Assembly (NCBI GenBank): GCA_040219935.1
Contig: JAVJUA010000055.1
Span: 1 to 64,000 of the forward strand
Reading direction: 5' to 3'
Origin: UBA7803 sp040219935
Lineage (GTDB): Bacteria > Pseudomonadota > Gammaproteobacteria > Pseudomonadales > Azotimanducaceae
Length of the DNA stretch: 64,000 bases
Made by a program: the position numbers and the translations under genes. The notes beneath the pieces were generated by a model. It was not told the DNA's origin. It saw only the letters and a program-made list of their open reading frames with translations, and made no database searches. Positions 46,572-57,895 of the stretch are shown here, one piece after another. How positions within the stretch are numbered: the first letter of the stretch is position 1; every line of letters begins with the position of its first letter.

Positions 46572-47263
46572 GACCAGGCGCTGCGGCGCGGCCGCGACTT
46601 CAGCAGCACGCCCAGCAGCAGGCCGAGCAGCACCAGGCCGCCGCCGATCAGGAACCAGCGCTGCTCGGCCTGGTCCAGCAGCCGATCCCGCTCCTCGAGC
46701 AGATCGTCCAGCTCGCTGCGCAGCCGCGCGTTCAGGGCCTGCAGCTCGCGATTGGCGTTCTCGGTGGCGATGGCGTTGGCGGACATGCGGCGGATCTCGG
46801 TGAGCTCCGACTCGAGCCGCAGCACCTCCTCACTCAGGGTCTCGGTGCTCTCCCGGGCTTCGCCGCGCTCCTCGCGCACGGCGCCGAGCTGCGCCTGCAG
46901 CTCGGCCACGGTGCTGCGCAGCCGTGCCACCTCCTGAGTGGCGGCCTCCAGGCGGTCGCGGGCGATCGGGGTGGACACCAGATACTGATCCGGCACCCAG
47001 CCCTCGGCGCCGTCGCGCAGCGATACCCGGGTGAAGCCGGCGTCGGCATCACGGCCGAGCACCTCCAGCGGCGTGCCGGCGCGGATGATGCGCAGAATGC
47101 GGTGGGTGGGCGACGGGCCGGTGCGCACCGGCACGGTGAGCTCGTCGGAGATGTACACGGTCTGGGCCAGCGCCGGGGCCGCCGGCCACAGGGCCCAGAG
47201 GGCGAGGCAGAGCAGGCCGGTGCGGGCGACGCTGGCGGCGCGAGCAGGGTTCTTGGCAGTCAA
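46568..47263 (-). CDS. SH3-domain/coiled-coil membrane protein, YgiM type
   Basis: The 231-residue protein has a signal-like hydrophobic start (GLLCLALWALWPAAPALA), a bacterial SH3 domain (about 30-95: VYISDELTVPVRTGPSPTHRIL, EGWVPDQYLVS), a long coiled coil (about 100-195) and a C-terminal membrane helix (FLIGGGLVLLGLLLGVLL) with a basic tail. This is the layout of the TIGR04211/YgiM group, whose role is unknown but probably at the cell wall. TTG 47263 overlaps the yciB stop (TTGA). Confidence 0.88.
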   Translation of the reverse strand: MTAKNPARAASVARTGLLCLALWALWPAAPALAQTVYISDELTVPVRTGPSPTHRILRIIRAGTPLEVLGRDADAGFTRVSLRDGAEGWVPDQYLVSTPIARDRLEAATQEVARLRSTVAELQAQLGAVREERGEARESTETLSEEVLRLESELTEIRRMSANAIATENANRELQALNARLRSELDDLLEERDRLLDQAEQRWFLIGGGLVLLGLLLGVLLKSRPRRSAWS

Positions 47264-47841
47264 TCGCGGTTCTCGGCTTTGGATGGGACCTCCACAGTGT
47301 CCGCGGCCGGCATCTCCAGGTAGCCGGCCCGGGACAGGTAGATCATGGTGATCATGATGTACAGGAACGTCAGCGCAAAGCCGCCGATCAGCTTGTAGCT
47401 GACCCAGAACTCCATGGAGAAGTTGTAGGCGACCACCAGGTTCAGCACCCCGGCGAAAAAGAAGCCGCAGGCCCAGCCGATGTTCAGCCTGGCCCAGACC
47501 TGATCCAGCAGCGAAAGCTGCTTGCCGAGCAGCTGCTTGAGCAGGTTGGTGCCGGCCAGGTAGTGGCTGCCGATCAGGGATGCCGCCAGCAGCCAGTTGA
47601 CGATGGTGGGCTTCCACTGGATGAACAGCTCATTGCGGAAGAACAGGGTCAGGGCGCCGAAGATCATGCTGGCCCAGAACGTCATGTGCAGCTCGCGGCT
47701 GAGCGGCCGTCGCAGCGCCAGATAGGCGAGCACCTGGACGGTCACCGCCGCCATCAGCGCGGCCGTCGCCCAGTAGATGTCGACGCTGAAGTACACGGCC
47801 ACGAACACGGCGACCGGTATGAAGTCGAGCAGTTGGGTCAT
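47260..47841 (-). CDS. yciB: Inner membrane-spanning protein YciB (septation protein A)
   Basis: The 193-residue protein has about five hydrophobic helices. TQLLDFIPVAVFVAVYFSVDIYWATAALM, IFGALTLFFRNELFIQWKPT and the C-terminal FWVSYKLIGGFALTFLY agree with the YciB/IspA family, which links to cell-wall and septum enzymes. Length is close to E. coli YciB (179). It heads the yciB-SH3-pdxJ-ppiA overlapping set. Confidence 0.93.
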   Translation of the reverse strand: MTQLLDFIPVAVFVAVYFSVDIYWATAALMAAVTVQVLAYLALRRPLSRELHMTFWASMIFGALTLFFRNELFIQWKPTIVNWLLAASLIGSHYLAGTNLLKQLLGKQLSLLDQVWARLNIGWACGFFFAGVLNLVVAYNFSMEFWVSYKLIGGFALTFLYIMITMIYLSRAGYLEMPAADTVEVPSKAENRD

Positions 47842-47930
47842 GGGGATGGCATTGGGGCTCGCATGAGCGGGTGATAATAAAGAAACTGTGCCGGTGTGTA
47901 ACGCCGGGTCGCCGCATCGGGAGCAGGATC

Positions 47931-48542
47931 GTGAGCCAGTACTTCGTCATTCATCCGGACAATCCGCAGCCGCGGCTGCTGGCCCGGGCCGCCGAGATCG
48001 TGGCCGGCGGCGGTCTGGTGGCGTATCCCACCGACACCACCTATGCGCTCGGCTGCCAGATCGGCGACAAGGCGGCGCTGGACCGCATCCGCCAGATCCG
48101 CCGCCTGGACAAGGACCACCACTTCACTCTGACCTGCCGCGACCTCTCCGAGATCGCCACCTATGCCCGGGTGGACGACTCGAGCTTCCGGATTCTCAAG
48201 CGGCTCACCCCGGGGCCGTTCACGTTCCTGCTGCCGGCGACCCGCGAGGTGCCGCGACGGCTGGTGCACCCCAAGAAAAAGACCATCGGCCTGCGGGTGC
48301 CCGATCATCCCATCGCCCTGGGGCTGCTTGGCGCCCTCGGCACGCCCATGATGACCACCACCCTGCGGCTGCCGGACGACCTGGCGGCGCTGACCGATCC
48401 GGAAGACGTCCGCGACCGGCTCGGCGGCCAGCTCGACGCCATCATCGACGGCGGCCGCTGCGGCATCGAGCCCACCACGGTGGTGGACCTCACCGGGCCG
48501 GTGCCGGTGGTGGAAAGGCAGGGCCTCGGGGTATTCGAGTAA
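47931..48542 (+). CDS. yciO: YciO-type Sua5/YrdC family protein
   Basis: The 203-residue protein begins VSQYFVIHPDNPQPRLL, as does E. coli YciO, and has the YrdC-fold marks GGGLVAYPTDTTYALGCQIGDK, HFTLTCRDLSEIATYARV and PTTVVDLTG. Relatives make threonylcarbamoyl-AMP for tRNA t6A; YciO itself is less well defined. GTG 47931 has GGAGCAGGA upstream; an earlier ATG at 47871 would add a poor N-terminus. It is divergent from yciB. Confidence 0.9.
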   Translation: MSQYFVIHPDNPQPRLLARAAEIVAGGGLVAYPTDTTYALGCQIGDKAALDRIRQIRRLDKDHHFTLTCRDLSEIATYARVDDSSFRILKRLTPGPFTFLLPATREVPRRLVHPKKKTIGLRVPDHPIALGLLGALGTPMMTTTLRLPDDLAALTDPEDVRDRLGGQLDAIIDGGRCGIEPTTVVDLTGPVPVVERQGLGVFE

Positions 48543-48558
48543 GTTCCCGGCAACCCGT

Positions 48559-48564
48559 ATAATG
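48559..48564 (+). promoter_or_regulatory. -10 element of trpS promoter
   Basis: A perfect TATAAT followed by GCGCCC lies 28 bases before the trpS TTG start. No strong -35 box is seen. Confidence 0.5.
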
Positions 48565-48592
48565 CGCCCTGGTTTCTGGCATAGGCACTGCT

Positions 48593-49807
48593 TTGGGCAG
48601 TAACGATCCTGCTGACCGGGTTTTGTCCGGCATGCGCCCCACGGGGCGGCTTCATCTTGGCCACTATCACGGCGTGCTCAAGAACTGGGTGCAGCTCCAG
48701 CACGAGTACGAGTGCTACTTCTTCGTGGCCGACTGGCATGCGCTCACCACCGACTACGAGCACGCCCAGAACATTGAGCAGTACACGTTCGGCACCGTGG
48801 TCGACTGGCTGGCGGCGGGGGTGAACCCGGGCGCGGCGACCCTGTTCGTGCAGTCGAAGGTGCCGGAGCACGCCGAGCTGCACCTGCTGCTGTCGATGAT
48901 CACGCCGGTGAGCTGGCTGGAGCGGGTGCCGAGCTACAAGGACCAGCAGGCCAAGCTCAACGACCGCGACCTGGCCACCTACGGCTTTCTCGGCTACCCG
49001 CTGCTGCAGGCGGCCGACATCCTCATCTACCGGGCCGGCAACGTGCCGGTGGGCGCCGACCAGGTGGCCCACGTCGAGCTCACCCGGGAGGTGGCGCGCC
49101 GCTTCAACCACATCTACGGCCGCGAAGCCGGCTTCGAAGAGCAGGCCGAGGCGGCGGTGGGCAAGATGGGCAAGAAGGGCGCCAAGCTGTATCGCGACCT
49201 GCGCCGGCGCTACCTGGAGCAGGGCGACGGCGAGGCCCTGGAGCGGGCCCGGGCGCTGCTCGGCGAGCAGTCTAACCTGTCCATCGGCGACCGCGAGCGT
49301 CTGTTCGGCTACCTCGAGGGCGGCGGCCGCATCATCCTGCCGGAGCCCGAGGCGCTGCTCACCCGCGAGGCCAAGGTGCCCGGCCTCGACGGCGAGAAGA
49401 TGTCGAAGTCGTACAACAACACCATCAACCTGCGCGAAGCGCCCGACGTGGTGGAGGAGAAGATCCGCACCATGAAGACCGACCCGGCGCGGGTGCGCCG
49501 CGTCGATCCGGGCAATCCGGACGTGTGCCCGGTGTACGACCTGCATCGCATCTACTCCGACGAAGCGACGCTCACCTGGGCGGCCGACGGCTGCCGCTCC
49601 GCCGGCATCGGCTGCCTCGACTGCAAGAAGCCGCTGATCGACGCGGTGAATGCCGAGCAGGCGGTGATGCGCGAGCGCGCGCAGCAGTTCGAGCAGGACC
49701 CGGATCTGGTACAGTCCATCCTGCTGGAAGGTGCCGAACGGGCGCGCGACGTCGCCCGCGAGACTCTGGAAGACGTCCGCGCCGCCATCGGCATATCGCA
49801 CAAATAG
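48593..49807 (+). CDS. trpS: Tryptophanyl-tRNA synthetase
   Basis: TrpS charges tRNA-Trp. The 404-residue class I enzyme has the HIGH motif as GRLHLGHYHGVLKNW, the Trp-site segment LGYPLLQAADILIYRA, GADQVAHVELTREVARRF and the KMSKS motif as GEKMSKSYNNTI. It is longer than E. coli TrpS (334): residues about 185-250 form an inserted helical segment before the KMSKS loop, as in the longer group seen in Pseudomonas. TTG 48593 is taken as start. scpA follows after 10 bases. Confidence 0.95.
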   Translation: MGSNDPADRVLSGMRPTGRLHLGHYHGVLKNWVQLQHEYECYFFVADWHALTTDYEHAQNIEQYTFGTVVDWLAAGVNPGAATLFVQSKVPEHAELHLLLSMITPVSWLERVPSYKDQQAKLNDRDLATYGFLGYPLLQAADILIYRAGNVPVGADQVAHVELTREVARRFNHIYGREAGFEEQAEAAVGKMGKKGAKLYRDLRRRYLEQGDGEALERARALLGEQSNLSIGDRERLFGYLEGGGRIILPEPEALLTREAKVPGLDGEKMSKSYNNTINLREAPDVVEEKIRTMKTDPARVRRVDPGNPDVCPVYDLHRIYSDEATLTWAADGCRSAGIGCLDCKKPLIDAVNAEQAVMRERAQQFEQDPDLVQSILLEGAERARDVARETLEDVRAAIGISHK

Positions 49808-49817
49808 GGCCGAGACC

Positions 49818-50639
49818 ATGCAGACCCAGCGACCCAGGCTCCACGAAGTTCGCGAAGCCGAGAAGGAGACCATTGCCATCGTCCGCGGCGAGGCGGTGCG
49901 CGAGCTGCCCACCGACCTGTACATCCCGCCCGAGGCTCTGGAGGTCTTTCTCGAGACCTTCGAGGGGCCGCTCGACCTGCTGCTCTATCTGATCCGGCGC
50001 GAGAACCTCGACATTCTCGACATCAAGGTGGCCGCGATCACCGAGCAGTACATGAGCTACGTGGAGCTGATGAAGGCCATGCAGCTCGAGCTGGCCGGTG
50101 AGTATCTGGTGATGGCCGCCATGCTGGCCGAGATCAAGTCGCGCATGCTGCTGCCGCGGCCGATCAGCGAGCACGACGACGAGGACGATCCCCGCGCCGA
50201 GCTGATCCGCCGGCTGCAGGAGTACGAGCAGATCAAGTCGGCGGCGGAAGACCTGGACACGCTGCCGCGGCTCGAGCGCGACATCTTCCTGGTGCGCGCC
50301 GAGCGACCCGAGCTGGTGCGCGAGCACGCCGACCCGCCGGTCGACCTGCGCGAGCTGCTGCTGGCGCTGGGTGAGGTGCTGCGCCGGGCCGAGATGTTTC
50401 AGCGGCACAGCGTCCAGCTCGAGCCGCTGTCGGTGCGCGAGCGCATGAGCGACGTGCTGGAGCGGATCAGCGGCGCCCGGGACTTCCTGCCGTTTGCCGC
50501 CCTGTTTCGCGTCGAGGAGGGCCGCATGGGCGTGGTGGTGACCTTCCTGGCCGTGCTCGAGCTGCTGCGTGAGGGGCTGCTCGATCTGGTGCAGAACGAA
50601 GCGTTCGCGCCCATCTACGTGCGCGCGGCGGGAGCCTGA
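49818..50639 (+). CDS. scpA: Segregation and condensation protein A
   Basis: ScpA is the kleisin of the SMC-ScpAB condensin. The 273-residue protein shows FEGPLDLLLYLIRRENLDILDIKVAAITEQYM (N-terminal SMC-binding part, read in pieces) and, near the C-terminus, VVVTFLAVLELLREGL. An acidic linker (HDDEDD) lies mid-way. ATG 49818 (MQTQRPRLHEV). It is followed after 2 bases by scpB. Confidence 0.94.
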   Translation: MQTQRPRLHEVREAEKETIAIVRGEAVRELPTDLYIPPEALEVFLETFEGPLDLLLYLIRRENLDILDIKVAAITEQYMSYVELMKAMQLELAGEYLVMAAMLAEIKSRMLLPRPISEHDDEDDPRAELIRRLQEYEQIKSAAEDLDTLPRLERDIFLVRAERPELVREHADPPVDLRELLLALGEVLRRAEMFQRHSVQLEPLSVRERMSDVLERISGARDFLPFAALFRVEEGRMGVVVTFLAVLELLREGLLDLVQNEAFAPIYVRAAGA

Positions 50640-50641
50640 CC

Positions 50642-51487
50642 GTGGAGGCGGTGATCGACGCGCTGAAGCTGAAGCAGATCGTCGAGGCGGCGCTGATGGC
50701 GGCGGACGAGCCGCTCAGCGTCGACCAGCTCGCCAAGCTGTTCGCCCACGGCGAGCTCGACTCGGAGGCCGGCCGCGCCCAGATTCGTGACACGCTCACG
50801 ACCCTGGAGGCCGAGGCGGAGGGTCGCGGCTACGAGCTCGCGCGGGTGGCGTCCGGCTATCGCTACCAGGTGCGTCAGGAGCTGTCCGAGTGGGTGAGCC
50901 GGCTGTGGGACGAGAAGCCGCCGCGCTACTCGCGGGCGCTGCTCGAGACGCTGGCGCTGATCGCCTACAAGCAGCCCGTCACCCGCGGCGACATCGAGGC
51001 CGTGCGCGGGGTGGCGGTGAGCCAGAACATCATGCGCACCCTGCTCGAGCGCGGCTGGATCCGCGTGGTGGGTCAGCGCGAGGTGCCCGGCCGGCCCAGC
51101 CTGTACGGCACCACCCGGGCCTTTCTCGACTACTTCGATCTGCGCAGCCTGGACCAGCTGCCGCCGCTGAACGAGATCCGCTCCATGGTGGAGCCGCTGA
51201 TAGTCCAGGAAGTGATGGGGGACGATGACGAAGCGAACGACCCGCAAGCCCGCTACGAAGACGTCGAAGTCGACCAGGACGTCGAAGTCGACGAAGCCGG
51301 CGACGCGTCAGCCGAAACGGGGGTCGAGCCGACCGTCGACTTCGAAGACGAGCAGCAAGACCTCGACCAGGCCGCCGAAGCGGACCACCAGGAAGTCGAC
51401 CGCGAAGCCGGCGGAGAAGGGTCGTCCGCGCCGGCGGCCGAGCGATCGGCCGAGGTCGTCCGGCTCCCGACGTCGCCCCGCCGCTGA
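50642..51487 (+). CDS. scpB: Segregation and condensation protein B with acidic tail
   Basis: ScpB dimers bind the ScpA linker in the SMC condensin. The 281-residue protein has the two winged-helix domains (about 1-180; LETLALIAYKQPVTRGDIEAVRG and QREVPGRPSLYGTT). After residue 190 comes an unusual acidic tail of about 90 residues rich in Asp, Glu, Val and Ala, encoded over the start of rluB. GTG 50642. The tail is absent from short ScpB homologues; acidic tails do occur in proteobacterial ones. Confidence 0.93.
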   Translation: MEAVIDALKLKQIVEAALMAADEPLSVDQLAKLFAHGELDSEAGRAQIRDTLTTLEAEAEGRGYELARVASGYRYQVRQELSEWVSRLWDEKPPRYSRALLETLALIAYKQPVTRGDIEAVRGVAVSQNIMRTLLERGWIRVVGQREVPGRPSLYGTTRAFLDYFDLRSLDQLPPLNEIRSMVEPLIVQEVMGDDDEANDPQARYEDVEVDQDVEVDEAGDASAETGVEPTVDFEDEQQDLDQAAEADHQEVDREAGGEGSSAPAAERSAEVVRLPTSPRR

Positions 51488-52361
51488 CGCCGCAGCCGCG
51501 GCAACGAATGCCGCGGCAGCCGGTGCCGCGGCAGCCGGTGCCGCCGCCGATGCGCCCAGCGAGAAGCTGCACAAGGTGCTGGCCGATGCCGGGCTCGGCT
51601 CCCGGCGTCAGCTCGAGCAGTGGATCGCCGCCGGCCGGGTAACGGTCAACGACGAACCCGCCGCCGTGGGCCAGCGGGTGACGCCGGCCGATCGCATCGC
51701 CGTGGATGGCCGTCCCGTGAACGTCGCCCGCCAGGAGGGCTGCCGGGTCGTGGTGCTGAACAAGCGGCCGGGCGTGATCTGCAGCCGCAGCGACCCGGAA
51801 GGCCGGGCCACCGTGTTCGACGACCTGCCGGCTCTGCGCAGCGGCCGCTGGATCTCCATCGGCCGTCTCGACGTGCAGACCGCCGGCCTGCTGCTGCTCA
51901 CCAACGACGGCGCCCTGGCGCACCGCATGATGCATCCGAGCACCGGGCTCGACCGCGAGTACGCGGTGCGCGTGCACGGCCGCCTCACCGACGAGGAGCT
52001 GGCCGCGCTCAAGGCCGGCGTGGAGGTCGAGGGCGAGCGCCTGGCGTTCAGCGACATCCGCTACTACGACGGCAGCGGCGCCAACCACTGGTACCACGCG
52101 GTGCTGATGGAGGGACGCAACCGCGAGGTGCGGCGGCTGTTCGAGGCGGTGGGCCTCACCGTCAGCCGCCTGAAGCGGGTGCGCTACGGACCCGTGGTGC
52201 TGCCGTCGACCCTGCGCCAGGGGCAGCGCCGCGAGCTCAGCGAGGACGACCTGAAGACGCTCTACGGGCTGCTCGGCCTGCCGCTGACGCTGCCGAAGCG
52301 GCGGCCGCGCGGCAACCGCGAGCTGGCGTCCATGCTGCTGCCCTATCCGAGCCTCGGCTGA
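51225..52361 (+). CDS. rluB: 23S rRNA pseudouridine synthase RluB with basic N-terminal arm
   Basis: RluB-type enzymes make a pseudouridine in 23S rRNA. The 378-residue protein has a very basic, Lys/Arg/Ser/Thr-rich arm (1-85), an Ala-rich linker, an S4 domain (EKLHKVLADAGLGSRRQLEQWI), and the RsuA-family core with the catalytic Asp in SIGRLDVQTAGLLLLTNDG. The family often has its basic stretch at the C-terminus instead. The first 263 bases overlap scpB. No Met, Val or Leu codon occurs in the rluB frame from codon 2 until the S4 domain, so ATG 51225, which has GGGGGA before it, is effectively the only start. Confidence 0.92.
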   Translation: MTKRTTRKPATKTSKSTRTSKSTKPATRQPKRGSSRPSTSKTSSKTSTRPPKRTTRKSTAKPAEKGRPRRRPSDRPRSSGSRRRPAADAAAAATNAAAAGAAAAGAAADAPSEKLHKVLADAGLGSRRQLEQWIAAGRVTVNDEPAAVGQRVTPADRIAVDGRPVNVARQEGCRVVVLNKRPGVICSRSDPEGRATVFDDLPALRSGRWISIGRLDVQTAGLLLLTNDGALAHRMMHPSTGLDREYAVRVHGRLTDEELAALKAGVEVEGERLAFSDIRYYDGSGANHWYHAVLMEGRNREVRRLFEAVGLTVSRLKRVRYGPVVLPSTLRQGQRRELSEDDLKTLYGLLGLPLTLPKRRPRGNRELASMLLPYPSLG

Positions 52362-52367
52362 GCCGCC

Positions 52368-53174
52368 TCAGCCAGCCGGCCCGGGCCAGTCCCGGGCGTC
52401 CAGCGCCTGGCCGTTGAGGCCGCGGGAGGCGGCCTCGAACAGGTACAGGTAGACGTCCATCTTCTGCTCCGGCGTGGCGACCTCGGCCGGGTTCTCGCCG
52501 GGATAGGCGCTGGCCCGCATGGCCGTGCGGGTGGCGCCGGGATTCAGGCTGTTGAAGCGGATGCGGCCTGCGGTCTCGTGCTCGTCGGCCAGCACCTGCA
52601 TGAGCCCCTCGTTGGCGAACTTCGACACCGCGTACGCGCCCCAGTAGGCGCGGCCGCGGCGGCCGACGCTGGACGAGGTGAACACCACCGAGGCATCGCC
52701 GCCGGCCTCCATCACGCCGAGCAGGGCTCGGGTGAGCAGGAACGGGGCGAAGCCGTTGACCTGCATGACCTGCCGCCACTGGGCGCTGCCGTAGTGGGCC
52801 ACCGGCACCCGCGGGCCGAGCAGCGAGGCGTTGTGCAGCAGCCCGTCCAGCCGGCCGAACTCGCCGGCGATGGCGTCGGCCAGGGCGCCGGCGCTGTCAT
52901 CGTCCAGGGCCTCCAGGTCGCAGGGCACGATCACCGGCCGGGTCTCGGTGTGCTCGCCGATCCAGTCGAACACGGCCTCCAGCTTGCCGCGGCTGCGGCC
53001 GAGCAGGATCACGTGGGCGCCGTGACAGGCGAACGTACGGGCGGCGCAGCGGCCGATGCCGTCGCCGGCGCCGGTCACCAGGATCACCCGGTCGGCGAGG
53101 CAGTCGGCGGCCGGCTGGTAGCGCCACTCGCGGCGGGCGGCGTCCAGCTCGGGATAGTCAGGGTTTGCTGGCAT
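52368..53174 (-). CDS. yciK: YciK-type short-chain dehydrogenase
   Basis: The 268-residue SDR has the NAD(P) loop VTGAGDGIGRCAARTFA, the LLHNASLLGPR segment (NNAG-like), the catalytic Ser in SSSVGRRGRAYWGAYAVSK with Tyr and Lys, and PGATRTAMRA. The pattern and place next to ubiG fit YciK, whose substrate is unknown. It starts within ubiG's end (17-base overlap) and ends 6 bases from the convergent rluB stop. Confidence 0.9.
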   Translation of the reverse strand: MPANPDYPELDAARREWRYQPAADCLADRVILVTGAGDGIGRCAARTFACHGAHVILLGRSRGKLEAVFDWIGEHTETRPVIVPCDLEALDDDSAGALADAIAGEFGRLDGLLHNASLLGPRVPVAHYGSAQWRQVMQVNGFAPFLLTRALLGVMEAGGDASVVFTSSSVGRRGRAYWGAYAVSKFANEGLMQVLADEHETAGRIRFNSLNPGATRTAMRASAYPGENPAEVATPEQKMDVYLYLFEAASRGLNGQALDARDWPGPAG

Positions 53175-53850
53175 GGAGCAGGTAATTCACGTCGGTGTCG
53201 CGGCCCAGGCTGCAGGCGCGCGTGAACGGATTGTAGCGCATGCCCACCACCTCCCGGACCACCAGGCCGGCGTCGCGGGCGGCTTCGGCCAGCTCGTGGG
53301 GCTTGATGAACTTGCGGTAGTCGTGGGTGCCCCGCGGCAGCAGCCCGAGTACGTACTCGGCGCCCACCACGGCCAGCACGTAGGCCTTCGGGTTGCGGTT
53401 GATGGTGGAGAAGAACAGCTCCGCCCCGGGTGCGGCCAGTGCGGCGCAGGCGGCCACCGTGGCGGGATAGTCCGGCACGTGCTCGAGCATCTCCAGGCAG
53501 GTCACGGTGGCGTAATGCCCGGGCCGCTCGGCGGCCAGGGATTCGGCGGTGCCCTCCAGGTACTCCACCTCGACGCCGCTCTCCATGGCGTGCAGGCGCG
53601 CCACCGACAGCGGCGCGCCCGCCATGTCGACGCCGGTCACCCGGGCGCCGGCGCGGGCCAGGCTCTCGGAGAGAATGCCGCCGCCGCAGCCGACGTCCAG
53701 CACCGGTCCGGCGTCCAGACGGGCGCGCTCGAGGATGTACTCGACGCGGGCCGGGTTGATGTCGTGCAGCGGGCGGAAGTCGCCCTCCGGGTCCCACCAG
53801 CGGCTGGCCAGGGCCTCGAACTTGGCGATCTCCTGCGGATCGACGTTCAT
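53158..53850 (-). CDS. ubiG: Ubiquinone biosynthesis O-methyltransferase
   Basis: UbiG does both O-methylations of ubiquinone synthesis. The 230-residue SAM enzyme has FEALASRWWDPEGDFRPLHDIN, the SAM loop VLDVGCGGGILSESLARAGA, and CLEMLEHVPD. It is close to E. coli UbiG in length (240). In Pseudomonas a small phosphatase gene (mupP) sits between ubiG and yciK; here the two overlap and mupP is missing from this spot. Confidence 0.95.
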   Translation of the reverse strand: MNVDPQEIAKFEALASRWWDPEGDFRPLHDINPARVEYILERARLDAGPVLDVGCGGGILSESLARAGARVTGVDMAGAPLSVARLHAMESGVEVEYLEGTAESLAAERPGHYATVTCLEMLEHVPDYPATVAACAALAAPGAELFFSTINRNPKAYVLAVVGAEYVLGLLPRGTHDYRKFIKPHELAEAARDAGLVVREVVGMRYNPFTRACSLGRDTDVNYLLHASKP

Positions 53851-53866
53851 GCTTCGGTCTCCAGGG

Positions 53867-55183
53867 TCAGGCGCCGGCGATGCGCTGCTGCCAGCGGCCG
53901 GCGGCGCTGAGCACGTCGGTTTCGTCCAGGGTGGTGAGGGCGCCGTCGTGCAGCAGCGGCCGGCCGCCCACCCAGACGTGGCTGACGGCGCTGCCGGCGC
54001 CGCAGTGCACCAGCGCGGCGGTGGGGTCGTAGACCGGCTGGAAGCGGGGCGCCGACAGGTCCACGGCCACCACGTCGGCCTGCTTGCCGGGCTCCAGGGA
54101 GCCCACGTCGGCCTCCATGCCCAGCGCCCGGGCGCCGCCCAGGGTGGCCAGCTCCAGGGCCCGGTGGTCCGGCAGGCTGCGGGCGTCGCCGCTCGCGATC
54201 TTGGCCAGCAGGCTGGCCAGGCGCGCCTCCTGCAGCAGGTCGAGGCCGTTGTTGCTGGCGGCGCCGTCGGTGCCCAGGGCGACGTTGACGCCCGCCCGCA
54301 GCAGCGCCGTCACCGGGCAGAGGCCGCTGGCCAGCTTCAGGTTGGAGTGGGGGCAGTGCACCACGTGGACGCGGCCCTCGGCCAGGCGCTCGATGTCGTC
54401 CTCGTTCGCCTGGGTGACGTGCACGGCCTGCAGCCGCGGCGACAGCAGGCCGATCTCGCCCAGCACGTCGATCCAGCTACCGCCGGCCTCGGCCCGGGCT
54501 TCGGCCACCTCGGCGGCGGTCTCGTGCAGGTGAATGTGCACGGCGGCGTCCAGCTCCTCGGCGTACATGAGGATCTTCTCCAGGTCGCCGCGGCTGACGC
54601 TGTAGGCGGCATGGGGGCCGAAGGCGACCCGGATCAGCGGGTGGTTGCGATAGGCGTCGTGCAGCGCCATGCCCTTGTGCAGGGCGTCGTCGGTATCGTC
54701 GCTCCAGGCGTTGGCGAAGCGGATCACCGGAAACGCCACCTGGCAGCGCATGCCGGCGGTCCGGGCTGCCTCGGCGGTCACCTCCGGGAAGAAGTACATG
54801 TCGCTGAAGCAGGTGGTGCCGGCGCGCACCATCTCGGCGATCGCCAGCCGGGCGCCGTCGCGCACGAAGTCGGCGTCGACGAAGCGCTGCTCCAGCGGCC
54901 AGATGTGGCGGTTCAGCCATTCGTGCAGCGGCGCATCCTCGGCGAAGCCGCGCAAGAGGCTCATGGCGGCGTGGCCGTGAGCGTTGACCAGGCCCGGCAT
55001 CAGCACGTGGCGGCCGAGGCCCAGGGTGGCTTCGGCCCGATAGGCGGCATGGACCTCCTGTCGCGGCCCCACAGCCTGGATGCGGCCGTCGGCCATGGCC
55101 AGGCTGGCGTCGCTGAGCACCTGGCCGGCGGGCGCCACCGGCACGATCCAGGCAGCGTCGATGATGAGGTCGCTGGGCGTCAT
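53867..55183 (-). CDS. mtaD: MtaD/TRZ-ATZ family amidohydrolase (MTA/SAH-type deaminase)
   Basis: The 438-residue metal hydrolase would deaminate an adenosine-like compound, in relatives 5'-methylthioadenosine or S-adenosylhomocysteine. Metal ligands are visible: VNAHGHAAMSLLRG (HxH), HIHLHETAAE, VHCPHSNLKLASG and the Asp in LGTDGAASNN. ATG 55183 (MTPSDLIIDA) is chosen; a longer frame runs into the gyrA promoter. Next to ubiG, recycling of SAH from methylation is a sensible but unproven link. Confidence 0.88.
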   Translation of the reverse strand: MTPSDLIIDAAWIVPVAPAGQVLSDASLAMADGRIQAVGPRQEVHAAYRAEATLGLGRHVLMPGLVNAHGHAAMSLLRGFAEDAPLHEWLNRHIWPLEQRFVDADFVRDGARLAIAEMVRAGTTCFSDMYFFPEVTAEAARTAGMRCQVAFPVIRFANAWSDDTDDALHKGMALHDAYRNHPLIRVAFGPHAAYSVSRGDLEKILMYAEELDAAVHIHLHETAAEVAEARAEAGGSWIDVLGEIGLLSPRLQAVHVTQANEDDIERLAEGRVHVVHCPHSNLKLASGLCPVTALLRAGVNVALGTDGAASNNGLDLLQEARLASLLAKIASGDARSLPDHRALELATLGGARALGMEADVGSLEPGKQADVVAVDLSAPRFQPVYDPTAALVHCGAGSAVSHVWVGGRPLLHDGALTTLDETDVLSAAGRWQQRIAGA

Positions 55184-55269
55184 GGGGGCGCAGTATACCG
55201 TTTGTCGCGCGCCTGCCTCGGGGCCGGCGCTTCCCGCAGAAGCTCGACCCACTGGCCGGCGCCGCGTGG

Positions 55270-55275
55270 TAAAAT
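55270..55275 (+). promoter_or_regulatory. -10 element of gyrA promoter
   Basis: TAAAAT followed by GCCGCGC lies 27 bases before the gyrA ATG, in the 119-base divergent gap with mtaD. Confidence 0.45.
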
Positions 55276-55302
55276 GCCGCGCTTTCCTGACGATGCCGAT
55301 TT

Positions 55303-57891
<2,589 letters not shown>

Positions 57892-57895
57892 GCCG

